DNA of 64,000 nt from Hydrogenophilales bacterium (GTDB lineage: Bacteria; Pseudomonadota; Gammaproteobacteria; Burkholderiales; Thiobacillaceae). The notes under the pieces were generated by a model, which saw only the letters and a list, made by a program, of their open reading frames with translations, made no database searches and was not told the origin of the DNA. The translations under genes and the position numbers were made by a program. The first letter of the stretch is position 1; the number at the start of each line of letters is the position of its first letter. The stretch lies in NCBI GenBank assembly GCA_016195805.1, contig JACPYT010000018.1, positions 77,549-141,548 of the forward strand, given 5' to 3'. This document shows, piece by piece, positions 45,189 through 55,800 of this stretch.

Positions 45189-45958
45189 ACTGGACTGCGC
45201 TCGACCCCGGGCTGCTCGGCTGGCCCTTCGTCGCCGGGCTGCTCGTCCTCGCCACCCACGTCCCGCTGGGACGGCGGGTGCTGGCGCGCGGGATCATCTT
45301 TCTCGATCTCGCCATCGCCCAGATCGCCGTGCTCGGCGTGATCGCCGCCCACACCCTGGGCTGGCAGACCCAGGGCTGGCAGACCCAGCTGGCCGCCGCT
45401 GCGGCGGCGCTGGCGGGCGCCGCGTTCCTGGCGCGCTGCGAAGCGCGCTGGCCCGAGATCCAGGAAGCGCTGATCGGCTCGTCCTTCGCCGTCGCGGCGA
45501 GCCTGGCCGTGCTGCTGTTGTCGGGCGACCCGCACGGCGGCGAGCATCTGAATGAACTGCTGGCCGGGCAAATCCTCTGGGTGGACCCGGCCCAGCTGAC
45601 GCAGATCGCAGCGATCTACGCGCTACTGCTCGGCTTCTGGTGGCTGCGCGGCGAACGCCTCGGACGGATGGGCTTTTATCTGATCTTCGCGCTCGCCATC
45701 ACCGCCTCGGTTCAGCTCGTCGGCGTGTACCTGGTGTTTGCCAGCCTGATTCTGCCTGCCCTGGCGGTGCGCAACCGCCCACCCCGTGCGGGATTGCTGG
45801 TCGGCTGGGGGCTCGGCGCACTGGCTTACGCAACGGGACTGGCAGCGTCTGCACTGTTCGACTGGCCTGCCGGCCCCGCGACTGTCATGGCGCTCGCCGC
45901 GGCCGCACTGCTCGCCGGCCGTTTGATGCGGGTTGCCGGGACGGGTCGACAGCGCTAG
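45185..45958 (+). CDS. Metal ABC transporter permease, ZnuB/ABC-3 type
   Basis: A 257-residue ABC-3 permease with about 7-8 helices. Motifs are LARGIIFLDLAIAQIAVLG after the first helices, GSSFAVAASLAVLLLSG, and QLVGVYLVFASLILPALAV, a region conserved in ZnuB. The start overlaps the binding protein gene (ATGA). The partner ATPase (ZnuC) is missing here, so it must be supplied elsewhere or the system is incomplete. The next gene is not part of the transporter. Confidence 0.85.
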   Translation: MNWTALDPGLLGWPFVAGLLVLATHVPLGRRVLARGIIFLDLAIAQIAVLGVIAAHTLGWQTQGWQTQLAAAAAALAGAAFLARCEARWPEIQEALIGSSFAVAASLAVLLLSGDPHGGEHLNELLAGQILWVDPAQLTQIAAIYALLLGFWWLRGERLGRMGFYLIFALAITASVQLVGVYLVFASLILPALAVRNRPPRAGLLVGWGLGALAYATGLAASALFDWPAGPATVMALAAAALLAGRLMRVAGTGRQR

Positions 45959-45996
45959 TATCCTTACTGACTCTGTGACCCGCGCACGCATATTCT

Positions 45997-47118
45997 GTGG
46001 CTCTTCCGTTTTTCAAAAAAGGCAAGGACAAGCCCCCCGCCCCGGCATCCAGGCAGGCGCCTGTCTCCGCGCCTGCCAGCGAATCGCATCCCACCGAAAC
46101 GCTGCTGACCATGAATATGGGGGCCAGCGGCATCGTGGTGGAGGAAACCAGCGGCGCACCCCAATCGCCCGTAGATGAAGCGGCCATCCTGTATGCAAGC
46201 GGTCAGTCCGACATGGCAGAGCGCCTGCTGAAGGATATGCTGGGCACCGGCGATCGGCGTGCCTGGCACATGCTGTTCGATCTGTACTGCATCCAGCGCA
46301 ACGAGAAGGAATTCGAACAACTGGCACTCGATTACGCGATGCGTTTCGAGACCTCGCCGCCCGTCTGGCAAAAAATGGGGGGGAACGGCAACCCGGGAAA
46401 ACCCCAGCAAGCCGAGGCGGCCAGTCTGGAATTGCCGAGTCTGCTCGACAGGAAAGCGACGGCCACCCTGCGCGAAGGCATCGCCGGCACCGACAAAAAG
46501 GCCGTGGTGCAGATCGACTTCTCGCGTATCGAGATGGTCGACGAAACGGGTGCGGACGAATGTGCCCAGATTCTTGCTGCCGCCCGCAAGGCCAAGCGCA
46601 AGCTGCGGGTCAGCGGCGTCGATCGACTGATCGCCCTGCTGCAGGATCTCACGCGCGCCATGCACAGTCGCGCGGTGCACTGGTTGCTGCTGCTAGAGCT
46701 CTACCAGACGCTCGGCCAGCAGGACAATTTCGAGGACATGGCAGTCGATTATGCCGTTCGCTTCGAAGTATCGCCCCCGTCCTGGAGCGACGTGCAGGCG
46801 GCCGAAGTGGTACAGGCCAAACCCGCCGAGCCGGTGGATGACGCACTGCGCCTGACCGGCGAAATCACCCCTGCCAACGATGCCGCCCTGCAGCAGATCG
46901 GCAGTTATGCCGCCACCCATCAAGACGTGCTGGTCGACCTGACCCAGGTCACCCGGGTCGATTACGGCAGCGTCAGCCAGTTCATCAGCGTGCTGATGCA
47001 ATGTCTGGGCAGCGGCAAGGCCATCACCCTGCGCGGCCACAACGCGCTCATCCATGAACTTTTCCGCGTCATGGGCATCGATCAGCTGGCGCAACTCATC
47101 CCGCACCACCCGGACTGA
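45997..47118 (+). CDS. Protein with two (helical repeat + STAS) modules
   Basis: A 373-residue cytosolic protein with clear internal duplication. Module 1: [19 protein letters not shown] and [13 protein letters not shown] (about residues 88-125), then a STAS-type region [18 protein letters not shown]. Module 2: [20 protein letters not shown] and [13 protein letters not shown] (about 226-266), then [21 protein letters not shown] folds act as partner-binding switches, often on phosphorylation; the helical parts resemble TPR fragments as in FimV. An N-terminal Pro/Ala/Lys tail precedes it. The start is GTG. No kinase is next to it, so its partner is unknown. Confidence 0.75.
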   Translation: MALPFFKKGKDKPPAPASRQAPVSAPASESHPTETLLTMNMGASGIVVEETSGAPQSPVDEAAILYASGQSDMAERLLKDMLGTGDRRAWHMLFDLYCIQRNEKEFEQLALDYAMRFETSPPVWQKMGGNGNPGKPQQAEAASLELPSLLDRKATATLREGIAGTDKKAVVQIDFSRIEMVDETGADECAQILAAARKAKRKLRVSGVDRLIALLQDLTRAMHSRAVHWLLLLELYQTLGQQDNFEDMAVDYAVRFEVSPPSWSDVQAAEVVQAKPAEPVDDALRLTGEITPANDAALQQIGSYAATHQDVLVDLTQVTRVDYGSVSQFISVLMQCLGSGKAITLRGHNALIHELFRVMGIDQLAQLIPHHPD

Positions 47119-47218
47119 CCTGCGCTTGCCGAGGGCGCAGGACGCCGAGCCGGACCAGGCAAATCCGTCCGGTGGCGCTTTCAGCGGCCAAACGCCTTTT
47201 TCAGGAACCCACCCGCTC

Positions 47219-47752
47219 ATGGAACAATATCGCGGCACCACCATCCTCTCCGTCCGCCGGGGCAGCGACGTCGCCCTCGGTGGCGACGGCCAGGTCACCC
47301 TCGGCAACATCGTCATCAAATCCACTGCGCGCAAGATACGGCGTCTGTATCAGGACAAGGTGCTGGCCGGATTCGCCGGCGGCACCGCCGACGCCTTCAC
47401 CCTGTTCGAGCGCTTCGAGGCCAAGCTCGACAAACACTCGGGGCATCTGCTGCGTAGCGCGGTCGAGCTCGCCAAGGACTGGCGCACCGACCGCATGCTG
47501 CGGCGGCTGGAAGCCATGCTGGCGGTGGCCGACCATGAGCATTCCCTCATCATCACCGGCAACGGCGACGTGCTGGAGCCCGAACTCGGCATCGCCGCCA
47601 TCGGCTCCGGCGGCGCCTTCGCCCAGTCCGCTGCCCGCGCCCTGCTGGAAAATACCGACCTGCCCCCGCTTGAAATCGTCAAGAAGAGCCTCACCATTGC
47701 GGGAGACATCTGCATCTATTCGAACCAGAACCACGTGATTGAAACCCTGTGA
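47219..47752 (+). CDS. hslV: ATP-dependent protease subunit HslV
   Basis: The peptidase of HslUV (177 aa), a threonine protease. The mature N-terminus after cleavage is TTILSVRRG in [12 protein letters not shown]; catalytic Thr follows GT. Others are [10 protein letters not shown] and [24 protein letters not shown] and [15 protein letters not shown]. Start at 47219 gives the family form; the frame is open upstream but overlaps the previous gene. hslU follows after 68 bases containing a repeat. Confidence 0.97.
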   Translation: MEQYRGTTILSVRRGSDVALGGDGQVTLGNIVIKSTARKIRRLYQDKVLAGFAGGTADAFTLFERFEAKLDKHSGHLLRSAVELAKDWRTDRMLRRLEAMLAVADHEHSLIITGNGDVLEPELGIAAIGSGGAFAQSAARALLENTDLPPLEIVKKSLTIAGDICIYSNQNHVIETL

Positions 47753-47816
47753 GGCGTGAGGCGAAACAGCCCGCCTACCCGCTTACGCCTCACCCCTCAC
47801 GCCTAACGTCTCACGC
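47749..47816. repeat. Degenerate CCTCACG/GTGAGGC short repeats in the hslV-hslU spacer
   Basis: GTGAGGCGTGAGGCG at 47749-47763 and several CCTCAC/TCACGCC/TCACGCT units at 47787-47816 face one another, so they can form a hairpin between hslV and hslU. This is an imperfect 7-8-base tandem unit, found in both directions. It may tune the ratio of the two subunits, or be a simple-sequence relic. Confidence 0.5.
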
Positions 47817-47820
47817 TCCA

Positions 47821-49143
47821 ATGACTCCCAAAGAAATCGTCCACGAACTCGACAAGCACATCGTCGGCCAGGCCGCCGCCAAGCGCGCCGTCGCGGTCGC
47901 CCTGCGCAACCGCTGGCGGCGCCAGCAGGTCGACGAGCCGCTGCGCCAGGAGATCACGCCGAAGAACATCCTCATGATCGGCCCGACCGGCGTCGGCAAG
48001 ACTGAGATCGCGCGCCGCCTGGCGCGGCTCGCCAATGCGCCTTTCATCAAGATCGAGGCGACCAAGTTCACCGAGGTCGGCTACGTCGGCCGCGACGTCG
48101 ACACCATCATCCGCGACCTGATGGAAACCGCGATCAAGGATCTGCGTGCGCAGGCGACGCAAAAAGTGCAGTTCCGCGCCGAGGAAGCTGCCGAGGAGCG
48201 CGTCCTCGATGCGTTGCTGCCGCCGCCGCGCAGCGTCGGCTTCGGCGAGGCCGAGCCGCAGCGCGAGGAAGGCGCGGCGCGCCAGCGCTTCCGCAAGATG
48301 CTGCGAGAAGGCCAGCTCGACGACAAGGAAATCGAGATCGAGGTCGCCGCGGTCAACCCCAGCATGGAAATCTTCACCCCGCCGGGGATGGAAGATCTGT
48401 CGCAGCAGCTGCAGGGCATGTTCCAGAACCTTGGGCAAAGCCGCCGCCAGAGCCGCAAGCTCAAGGTGCGCGAAGCCATGAAGCTCTTGACCGAGGAAGA
48501 GGCCGGACGCCTGATCAACGACGAAGACACCAAGCAGCAAGCGCTCGAAGCCGTCGAGCAGAACGGGATTGTATTTTTGGACGAGATCGACAAGATCGCC
48601 ACCCGCAGCGACGCCCACGGCAGCGACGTCTCGCGCCAGGGCGTGCAGCGCGACCTGCTGCCGCTGATCGAGGGCACCACGGTGTCGACCAAGTACGGCA
48701 TGGTGAAGACCGACCACATCCTGTTCATCGCCAGCGGCGCCTTCCACCTGTCGAAGCCGTCCGATCTCATCCCCGAACTGCAGGGCCGTCTGCCGATCCG
48801 CGTCGAACTGCAGGCGCTCTCGGTGGAGGATTTCGAGCGCATCCTCACCGCCACCGACGCCTGCCTCACGCGTCAGTACGAAGCCCTGCTGGCGACCGAA
48901 GGCGTGACGCTGAAATTCACCGACGACGGCATCCGCCGCATCGCCGAGATCGCCTTCGAAGTGAACGAGCGCACCGAGAACATCGGCGCGCGGCGCCTGC
49001 ACACGGTGATGGAAAAGCTGCTGGAGGACATCTCCTTCGACGCCGGCAGCACCACCGGCGAACACGTGGTCGATGCCGAGGCGGTCACCACACGGCTGGC
49101 TGCGCTGGCTGCCCGCGAGGATCTGGCGCGCTACGTGCTGTAA
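47821..49143 (+). CDS. hslU: ATP-dependent protease ATPase subunit HslU
   Basis: The 440-residue AAA+ unfoldase that feeds HslV. Walker A is [15 protein letters not shown] (about residues 57-71), the pore loop GYVGRDV, Walker [12 protein letters not shown], sensor region GRLPIRVEL, and the C-terminus ARYVL that inserts in HslV. The intermediate I domain is present. Start at 47821 is the family start ([10 protein letters not shown]); the frame is open upstream over the repeat spacer. After it lies a long non-coding stretch. Confidence 0.97.
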   Translation: MTPKEIVHELDKHIVGQAAAKRAVAVALRNRWRRQQVDEPLRQEITPKNILMIGPTGVGKTEIARRLARLANAPFIKIEATKFTEVGYVGRDVDTIIRDLMETAIKDLRAQATQKVQFRAEEAAEERVLDALLPPPRSVGFGEAEPQREEGAARQRFRKMLREGQLDDKEIEIEVAAVNPSMEIFTPPGMEDLSQQLQGMFQNLGQSRRQSRKLKVREAMKLLTEEEAGRLINDEDTKQQALEAVEQNGIVFLDEIDKIATRSDAHGSDVSRQGVQRDLLPLIEGTTVSTKYGMVKTDHILFIASGAFHLSKPSDLIPELQGRLPIRVELQALSVEDFERILTATDACLTRQYEALLATEGVTLKFTDDGIRRIAEIAFEVNERTENIGARRLHTVMEKLLEDISFDAGSTTGEHVVDAEAVTTRLAALAAREDLARYVL

Positions 49144-49262
49144 TCAGGTTGACTTCTTATTGCGAGGCGCTCTTTTAGCCCGACGCTGAATACGTTACAC
49201 AGGCATTCAAACCATCCCGTTATCGTTTGCCTGGTTTTGACTTTCCTCCCCTCACAGCCCCG

Positions 49263-49389
49263 CCGGAAATCGAACCTGCCGGACGGATCAGCGGCGAAGG
49301 TGTCTGAGTCCCGCCTACAAAAAAACCAAATTAAAAACAGCAAGGCGGGGCGAGTTCTTCGCCGCCCGTTCGGCAGGTTCGATTTCCGG
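49263..49389. repeat. Long inverted repeat, possible mobile or REP-like element
   Basis: Arms CCGGAAATCGAACCTGCCG and its exact complement are 89 bases apart. Between them lie A-rich and C-rich stretches including GGCGAGTTCTTCGCC. The element resembles dispersed non-coding repeats of proteobacteria; it has no coding capacity. Confidence 0.55.
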
Positions 49390-49430
49390 GGCTTCGGGGC
49401 TGTCGGGGTCGCCTTTTTTTGGTTACTTCG

Positions 49431-49454
49431 ATGAGCATGCCTTGGCATGTTCAT
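49431..49454. promoter_or_regulatory. 24-base palindrome (operator-like)
   Basis: ATGAGCATGCC, TT, GGCATGTTCAT: arms match at 10 of 11 positions. It lies within the repeat-rich spacer 262 bases before the TPR-like gene. Function unknown. Confidence 0.35.
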
Positions 49455-49715
49455 CCATTAAGACAGCGCGAGACAAGCGAGGGAACCGAGCAACTAGCTG
49501 CCGGGCTACCCCCGGCCAAAGGTCAGTAGTTAAGTGTAATCCGTCACTACTGTTGACTGTCCCCTTCGTCCAGCTCAGGACAGGCTCAGTGCAAGTGGTA
49601 TCACACTGACAACATGCCACGGCTAATACCGCCATCGACATTACTTATTTGGCTGCCCCCCGCAGCAGGCGGAAAATCACACGGCTAAGTTTTTTATTAC
49701 CCTGGAGAACACCCG

Positions 49716-51548
49716 ATGGCCACCCGCGACACCCTCACCCCCAAAGAAGCCCAATGCAGCGGCGGCGCCGATTACGCGGCGCTGGCGCTGGAAGCGCTGC
49801 AGGAACCCGCCGACGCGGCCTACGCCAAGGAGCTGATGGACCGCGTGGCGGACGACTGCCAGTTCACCAAGGACCTGGCAGCCTGCGCCATCGTCTACAA
49901 GGCACTGGGCGAGCAGGACCGCGCCGAGGAGTTGCTGCAGACCGCCGAGGACTACTGCATGTCGGGCGAGGAGCAGATCGCGCTGGCCGAGGCCAAGTTC
50001 AAGGTGCTGGGCGACAAGGCGGCGGCGGTGGGCGCGTACGAGAAGGCGCTGAAGGAAACCGGAAACCTCGACCCGCTGATCGATCTGGCGAAGAACGTGA
50101 TGGCGGTGATCGCCGACAGCGCGTTTGCCAAGAAAGTGCTGGAAAAGGCCGAGGCGAAAATCTCGCGCGCGGTCGAATACAGCAAGCTGGCTGCGGCCTC
50201 GGCCGAGCACCTGCTCGACAAGGATTATGCCGCGGCGATTTTCAGCAAGGCCGGCGAGAAGCTTTCCAGCGTGCCCGACCTGCTGTCCCTGGCGAGCGAA
50301 GTCACCAAGACGCTGGGCGACCCGGCACGCGCCAAGGCGCTGTATGAGCGCGCCTTGGCGGGCGCCACCGATTTCACCGCCGCGAAGACGCTGATCGAAT
50401 CGGCCAGGCAGGCGGGCGATGCCGCCTTCATGCAATCCGCCCTGAAAAAGGCAGGCGACCTGGCGACCGCGACCGGCGACTACATCGAACTCGCCGCCGG
50501 CCTGGCCGGTGTGGGCGACAAGCCGGGCGCCGCGGCCTTGCTCGACAAGGCCGAGGATGCCGTGGCCGGACTGGACGAAATGCAAAAGCTGGTGGCCGCC
50601 GTGGAAGCCCATCTGGCCGACGACGCCGAACGGCTGGCGCGGGTGAAAGCCAAGCTGGAAAAGCGCCAGGCCAACCATGCGCGTTATCTGGAATTCCAGC
50701 AACTCGAAAAGGACGCTACCAGCGTCAAGCAGTTCCTCGCGCTGGCCGAGCGCGTCCGCGTGGAACTGGAAGACCCCTTCTATTCCGCCAAGCTGATCGC
50801 GGCGGCCGAAACCCTGCTCGACGGCACCGGCTACCAGTTCTCGCGCTACAAGCCAATCCTGCTGGCCGTGGACAAGAACTTGGACGACACCGACTGGCTC
50901 TCGCGCCTGCTCGACCGCGCGGCCGAAAACGCCACCGACTTCATCGCATTCAAGGATCTGGTGGTCACCGCCGCCCACCTGCACCACCGCGAACTGGGCG
51001 TCGCCAAGGCGCGCGCCTACCTCGCCGCGCGCGAAGCTGCGCTGGCGGCAGATGCCAACGCCACAGTGTACGATCTCGCCAAACTCGCCGAAGCGAGCTT
51101 CGCCGCAACGCAAGACGCAACCGAAGCCGGCCGCCTGCTTGAGGCAGCGCGCGCCCAGGCCAGGGATCATTTTGCGCTGACCCACATCGGCCACCTGTAT
51201 GCCGCCATGGGCAACAGCGCCCGGGCGGACGAGCTCTACGCGGCGGCCGCGGCAGCCTGCCCGAATGGCGACGCCTGCATCCAGTTCATCGATCGCCTGA
51301 AGGGCTTTGCCCTGCCGGCCGCGACGCTGAAAAAATGGTATGCCCAATGCGGGGCCCACCTCAACAAGCCGGCCGACAAGCTGCGCTGGGCCGAGGGCAT
51401 CGCCGACGCGCTCAACGACAAAGCCTGGGCCAGCGAGGTGTATGGCCAGATCGCGGGGCAGTTCAGCGGTGCCGAGGCCGCGCGCTTCGAACTATCGCGC
51501 CGCTCGCGCGCCGACCTCAACTATTTCGGCGCCAAGCGCCGGCATTAA
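49716..51548 (+). CDS. Large alpha-helical TPR-like repeat protein, function unknown
   Basis: A 610-residue protein, cytosolic by lack of signal peptide or membrane helix. Repeats of roughly 33-35 residues run throughout (for example AYAKELMDRVADD, VLEKAEAKISRAVEY, and DPARAKALYERALAGATDF) with the A/L/Y pattern of TPR or SEL1-like solenoids. Ala and Lys are abundant. The last part holds PNGDACIQFIDRLKG and a few cysteines. No catalytic motif is seen; it is probably a scaffold. It is preceded by a GGAG ribosome site and followed by a terminator, so it is monocistronic. Confidence 0.75.
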   Translation: MATRDTLTPKEAQCSGGADYAALALEALQEPADAAYAKELMDRVADDCQFTKDLAACAIVYKALGEQDRAEELLQTAEDYCMSGEEQIALAEAKFKVLGDKAAAVGAYEKALKETGNLDPLIDLAKNVMAVIADSAFAKKVLEKAEAKISRAVEYSKLAAASAEHLLDKDYAAAIFSKAGEKLSSVPDLLSLASEVTKTLGDPARAKALYERALAGATDFTAAKTLIESARQAGDAAFMQSALKKAGDLATATGDYIELAAGLAGVGDKPGAAALLDKAEDAVAGLDEMQKLVAAVEAHLADDAERLARVKAKLEKRQANHARYLEFQQLEKDATSVKQFLALAERVRVELEDPFYSAKLIAAAETLLDGTGYQFSRYKPILLAVDKNLDDTDWLSRLLDRAAENATDFIAFKDLVVTAAHLHHRELGVAKARAYLAAREAALAADANATVYDLAKLAEASFAATQDATEAGRLLEAARAQARDHFALTHIGHLYAAMGNSARADELYAAAAAACPNGDACIQFIDRLKGFALPAATLKKWYAQCGAHLNKPADKLRWAEGIADALNDKAWASEVYGQIAGQFSGAEAARFELSRRSRADLNYFGAKRRH

Positions 51549-51689
51549 CCAGCGACTTGCCGTTTTAGCGGCTTAGTCGATTGGCTATGCAGCGCGGATC
51601 GGCGAATTTGTCATTCCGGCGGACGCCGGGGTGACGACTTGTTCAGGACTTCCTCAGTTGATAAGGCGTCACTAAGCGCAATACCCCTG

Positions 51690-51720
51690 AAAACAGCCCG
51701 GTTACACGGGCTGTTTTTAT
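51690..51720 (+). terminator. Rho-independent terminator after the TPR-like gene
   Basis: AAACAGCCCG, loop GTTACA, CGGGCTGTTT, then TTAT. It lies 142 bases after the stop and just before the next gene's promoter region. Confidence 0.85.
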
Positions 51721-51758
51721 TTGTACACTCTAAATAAAGCGGTCTTCCGGAGTGCGCC

Positions 51759-52811
51759 ATGCTTGAACTGTCTGCCCTCATCGACACCGTGCAGAAGAAT
51801 TGCACCATCGCCGACGCCCGCCACGCGCGCGACATGACGATGTGCACCTTCCTGCTGGAAATGCGCGAGTACTACCGCTGGGAAATGGAAATTCCCTACG
51901 GCGCGCGACTGCCCAAGGACGAACTCGGCGACTGGCTGAACGCGCGCGAGAGCCTGTGGGATGCGGTCGAGGAAGAGGATTTCGCACCGCTGCCGTTGAG
52001 CGAAACCGGCATCGACCCGTTCGAGGCCGACGACATCAACCGCGCGCTGATCCCGCAAGGGCTGGTCTACAGCAGCGGGCTCGGGCATTTCCGCAAGCCG
52101 CATTTCGTGCTGGCCGAACTCAAGCGCGCCGAGGTGCGCGACGGCGTGCAGGTGCTGGTCGCCGGCTGCGAATATGCGCGCGACTTGATCGCGCCGCCTG
52201 CCGCCATGCGCGACGGCGCCATCTTCCTGCGCATGGACGCAGTGCGCCGCCTGCTGTGGAACAAGTACGAAGAATGGCAGTGGAAGGAAAAGGATACCGC
52301 GCTGGGTCGCGCGTTCGCCCACTACGATTTCGAGCACGACATCGAGCGTGGGCTCGATCGCATGGCCGAGGCCGAGAGCGAGGCGATGATCCTCCACGAG
52401 ATCGGCGAGGCACGCGCAGAATCGCTGCTGGGTGCAGACTGGAATGCGATGCTCGGCCACCTCAGCTCCCGCCACGCCGAACTGCTGGCACGCGCGGTGC
52501 GCGACCATCTGGCCGACTGTCTGGTAACGCTGCCGACGCTGCTCGAACGCGAGGCAACCGGCTCGCTGCACTTTTATCTGGCGAATCTTTCGGGGCTGCG
52601 CCGCGCCTTGTTCCCGGCGCTGCCGCAGGCGTACGAAGCCTGGCTCGGCAGCGGCGATAGCGCCAAACTGGCTGCTCTGGTGAAGGCGGCCGAAGCCCAC
52701 TGGCTGGACGCTGCGCGCCACCTGACGGCAACCTATCACCGCGATCCGGCACAGGGCGACGCACGGCTCAACGCCCTGGCCGGCGGAGACCTCACCGACC
52801 TGAAACTCTAG
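51759..52811 (+). CDS. Conserved hypothetical protein, possibly Sfum_1244 family
   Basis: A 350-residue soluble protein. It begins MLELSALIDTVQKNCTIADA, and has TMCTFLLEMREYYRWE at about residues 27-42, a pattern I associate with the Sfum_1244 family of unknown function. Other segments are GHFRKPHFVLAELK, CEYARDLIAPP and FLRMDAVRRLLWNKYEEWQ. No signal or membrane helix. It has no known reaction. It is flanked by terminators on both sides and stands alone. Confidence 0.72.
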   Translation: MLELSALIDTVQKNCTIADARHARDMTMCTFLLEMREYYRWEMEIPYGARLPKDELGDWLNARESLWDAVEEEDFAPLPLSETGIDPFEADDINRALIPQGLVYSSGLGHFRKPHFVLAELKRAEVRDGVQVLVAGCEYARDLIAPPAAMRDGAIFLRMDAVRRLLWNKYEEWQWKEKDTALGRAFAHYDFEHDIERGLDRMAEAESEAMILHEIGEARAESLLGADWNAMLGHLSSRHAELLARAVRDHLADCLVTLPTLLEREATGSLHFYLANLSGLRRALFPALPQAYEAWLGSGDSAKLAALVKAAEAHWLDAARHLTATYHRDPAQGDARLNALAGGDLTDLKL

Positions 52812-52830
52812 CCGCCATTCCATTGGACGA

Positions 52831-52860
52831 AAAAAACGGGCGTTCGACGCCCGTCTTTTT
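52831..52860. terminator. Bidirectional terminator between the hypothetical gene and chpA
   Basis: ACGGGCGT, loop TCG, ACGCCCGT at 52836-52854, with A run before and T run after. It ends both the plus-strand hypothetical and the minus-strand pil-chp operon. Confidence 0.92.
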
Positions 52861-52874
52861 CGCCCAGCAAGCGA

Positions 52875-55800
52875 TTACGCCGGAACGGCCGCTTCCTGGC
52901 CCAGTTGCTCAGCAATCGAGTCGAGCAACTGCTGCTCCTGATAAGGCTTGCCCAGGTACACGTTGACGCCGATTTCCAGCGCGTGGTTGCGGTGCTTGTC
53001 CGCCGTGCGCGAGGTAATCATGATGATCGGCACCGACTTCAGGCGCGCGTCGCTGCGCATCACGCGCGCCAGCTCGAAACCGTCCATGCGCGGCATCTCG
53101 ACGTCGAGCAGCACCACGTCCGGAATCAGGTCGTGCATCCTTTCCAGTGCATCGACGCCATCCTTCGCGCTGTCGACGCGGAAGCCTTCGCGGGTGAGCA
53201 GGCGGGTGGTGATCTTGCGAACGGTGAGCGAATCGTCGACCACCAGCACCAGCGGCGGCTGCAGCGCGGCGCTGACTTCAACGGCCTCGGCGGGCGCCGT
53301 GCGTTCCACTGTGGAACGCGGCAGGCTGGCCCAGCGCAGCGCCAGCGGCACCGGGTTGAGGATCAGGATCACCCGCCCGTCGCCGCGCACCGTGGCACCC
53401 GAGACACCGGTAATGCGCGCCATCTGCGGACCGATGTTCTTGACCACGATTTCGCGCGTACCCTCGATCACGTCGAGCAGCACGGCCGCCTGACTGGAAC
53501 CGCTCTGCAGCAGCACCACCGGGTTGTAGCGCTGCACCTCGTGCACCGCCTCGGTGTCGCCCAGCAGATGCGGCAGATAGGAGAACGGATAGCGCGCACC
53601 GCGCCACGTCAACTCGCCGGCCGCCATCGCCTGTTCCAGTTCATGCGGCTTCAGTTCCAGCACCTGCTGCACCAGCGGGGCCGGCAGCGCGTAATCGTGC
53701 TTGGCGGCCTGGATCATCACCGCCTGGGTCATCGCCAGGGTGAGCGGCAGATAGATGTTGAAGGTGGTACCGGCGCCCGGTACGGAGACGATGTCGATAC
53801 GGCCGCCCAGCGCGGAGATTTCGCTCTTGACCACGTCCATGCCGACCCCGCGCCCGGCCACCTCGGTCACCGCCTCGGCAGTGGAGAAGCCGGCGGCGAA
53901 GATCATCTGCGCCAGCAGGGTCTCGGTCGGCTCGACACCCGGCAGCAGCAGACCGTTGGCCTCCGCCTTTTCGCGGATGCGCACGTAGTTGAGACCGGCG
54001 CCGTCGTCCTTCACGGTCAGCAGCATTTCGTTTCCGGTCTGGCGCGCCGACAGCACGATCTCGCCGAATTCCGCCTTGCCCTTGGCGCGACGTACTTCGG
54101 GATCTTCAACCCCGTGAGCCAGCGCGTTGCGCAGCAGGTGCTCCAGCGGCGCGGTCACCTTTTCCAGCACCGAGCGGTCGATTTCGAGGTCGCCGCCCTG
54201 GATGTCCAGTTGTGCGCGCTTGTTCACGTCGCGCGCGGTCTGCCGCACGGTGCGATACAGGCGCTCGGCCACCGAATACAGCGGCACCATGCGCACCCGC
54301 AGCAGATCCTGCTGCAGTTCGCGGTTCAGCCGTGTCTGCTGGATCAGCGCGGCATCGGCTTCGCCCAGACGGGCCAGCAGAATGTGCTGCACCGTGGAAA
54401 TGTCGTTCACGCTTTCGGCGAGGAAACGGGTCACTTCCTGGAAGCGGGTGAAACGGTCGAACTCAAGCGGATCGAATTCCTCGGCCGCGCCCTGCGTCTG
54501 GAAGGTCGCCTGCATCTGCGACTCGGCCTGGATTTCGACCTCGCGGATGTGGCCGCGCAGGCGCACCAGCGCTTCCGACAGTTCGTTGACGTGACGCTTG
54601 AACGCGAATACTTCGCTCTCGATACGCGAACGCGCGATCGCCACTTCGCCGGCTTGGTTGACCATGCGGTCGATCCAGTCGGCACGTACCCGCAGGGTCA
54701 GGGCGTTGCTGTCACGCGTGACCGGTGTCGCGGGCGCGAGCGGATCGGCCGTCATGGCGGTCACCGCAGTCGCGGACTCGGCATGCCCCAGCACCGGTTC
54801 GACCGGTGCTTGCAGCGGCGTCGCTGCATCTTCGATCACCGGCGCCAGGTCGCCCTGCTTCAGGCGTTCCACGGCATCGGCCAGGCGATCGAGTTGTGCT
54901 TCCAGCGTATCGAAGACGTCCGCGCCGGTGCTCAGATGGCCTTCGATCACGGCAATCACGCGCGATTCCATTACGTGCGTCAGTTCGCCCAGGCGCATCG
55001 CGCCGACCATGCGCGCGCTGCCCTTGATGGTATGCAGGTTGCGGCGCAACGCATCGCGCGGTCCCGCGCTGGCGGGCGCATCCCTCCAGGCGCGCAGCTG
55101 CGCGCTGGTATCGGGCACCAGCGTGTCGGCTTCCTCGAGGAAGATCGGCAGCAGCTGCGGGTCGATTTCATCGGCCACTTCGCGCCGCTCGAATACCGGC
55201 GCCGGCGTGGCGTGCTTGATGTCGGGGACCAGTGTGCTGATATCCGGCAGGCCGGGTACAGCAGCGGGCTGACCGACTTCGGCCGGTTCGGTGGCGCTGA
55301 CTGCCTCGGCAGGAATTTCTTCCGGAGAAGGTAGCTCTTCCTGCACTTCGGCAGCGGACATGGCAAGTTCATCCGGCGCGTCGCTCACCGTCGCAGGTTC
55401 CGGTTCGACCGCCAGCGGGGCCTGCTCATCCTCGAGTTCGCCCAGCGTCGCGATCAGGTCGGCCGCGCCCTCGGGCAGATTCCCGCTTTCTATGCCTGCA
55501 ATCATGTCGTGCAGGCGCGCGATGGTGTCCTGAACCAGCGACAGATGCGAAGCCGGCATCGGGGTATGCACGAAGCGGTTCCAATACTGCTCGAGGGCGT
55601 GCGACAACTCGGACAATGCGGTGATGCAGGCAGTGCCTGCAATCCCGCCCAGGGTATGAATCGCACGGCGCGCATGCTCGCTGACTGCGCTGTTCGCAAT
55701 CTCGGCGTGGCGTTCGGCCTCTTCGCTCAATACAGCCAAACGCTGATGCGCTTCGGTTATGAAAATTTCGTAGAGACCGGTGGAGAGACAAACCGGTCCG

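Larger units (their letters stand above)
49144..49715. other. 572-base intergenic region rich in inverted repeats
   Basis: No convincing gene is found. The stretch holds a 19-base inverted repeat (49263-49281 and 49371-49389), an A7/T7 CCAAA/TTTGG pair around it, a palindrome at 49431-49454, and a half-copy of the RPEPVEG-type dispersed repeat near 49565-49595. The only open frames (65-107 aa) follow the repeats. A simple terminator for hslU was not seen. The next gene starts at 49716 after GGAG. Confidence 0.6.

Noticed and set aside
51600-51640. GGCGGACGCCGG-type repeat fragment after the TPR-like gene
   Set aside because: Too short and single in this window to call a repeat.
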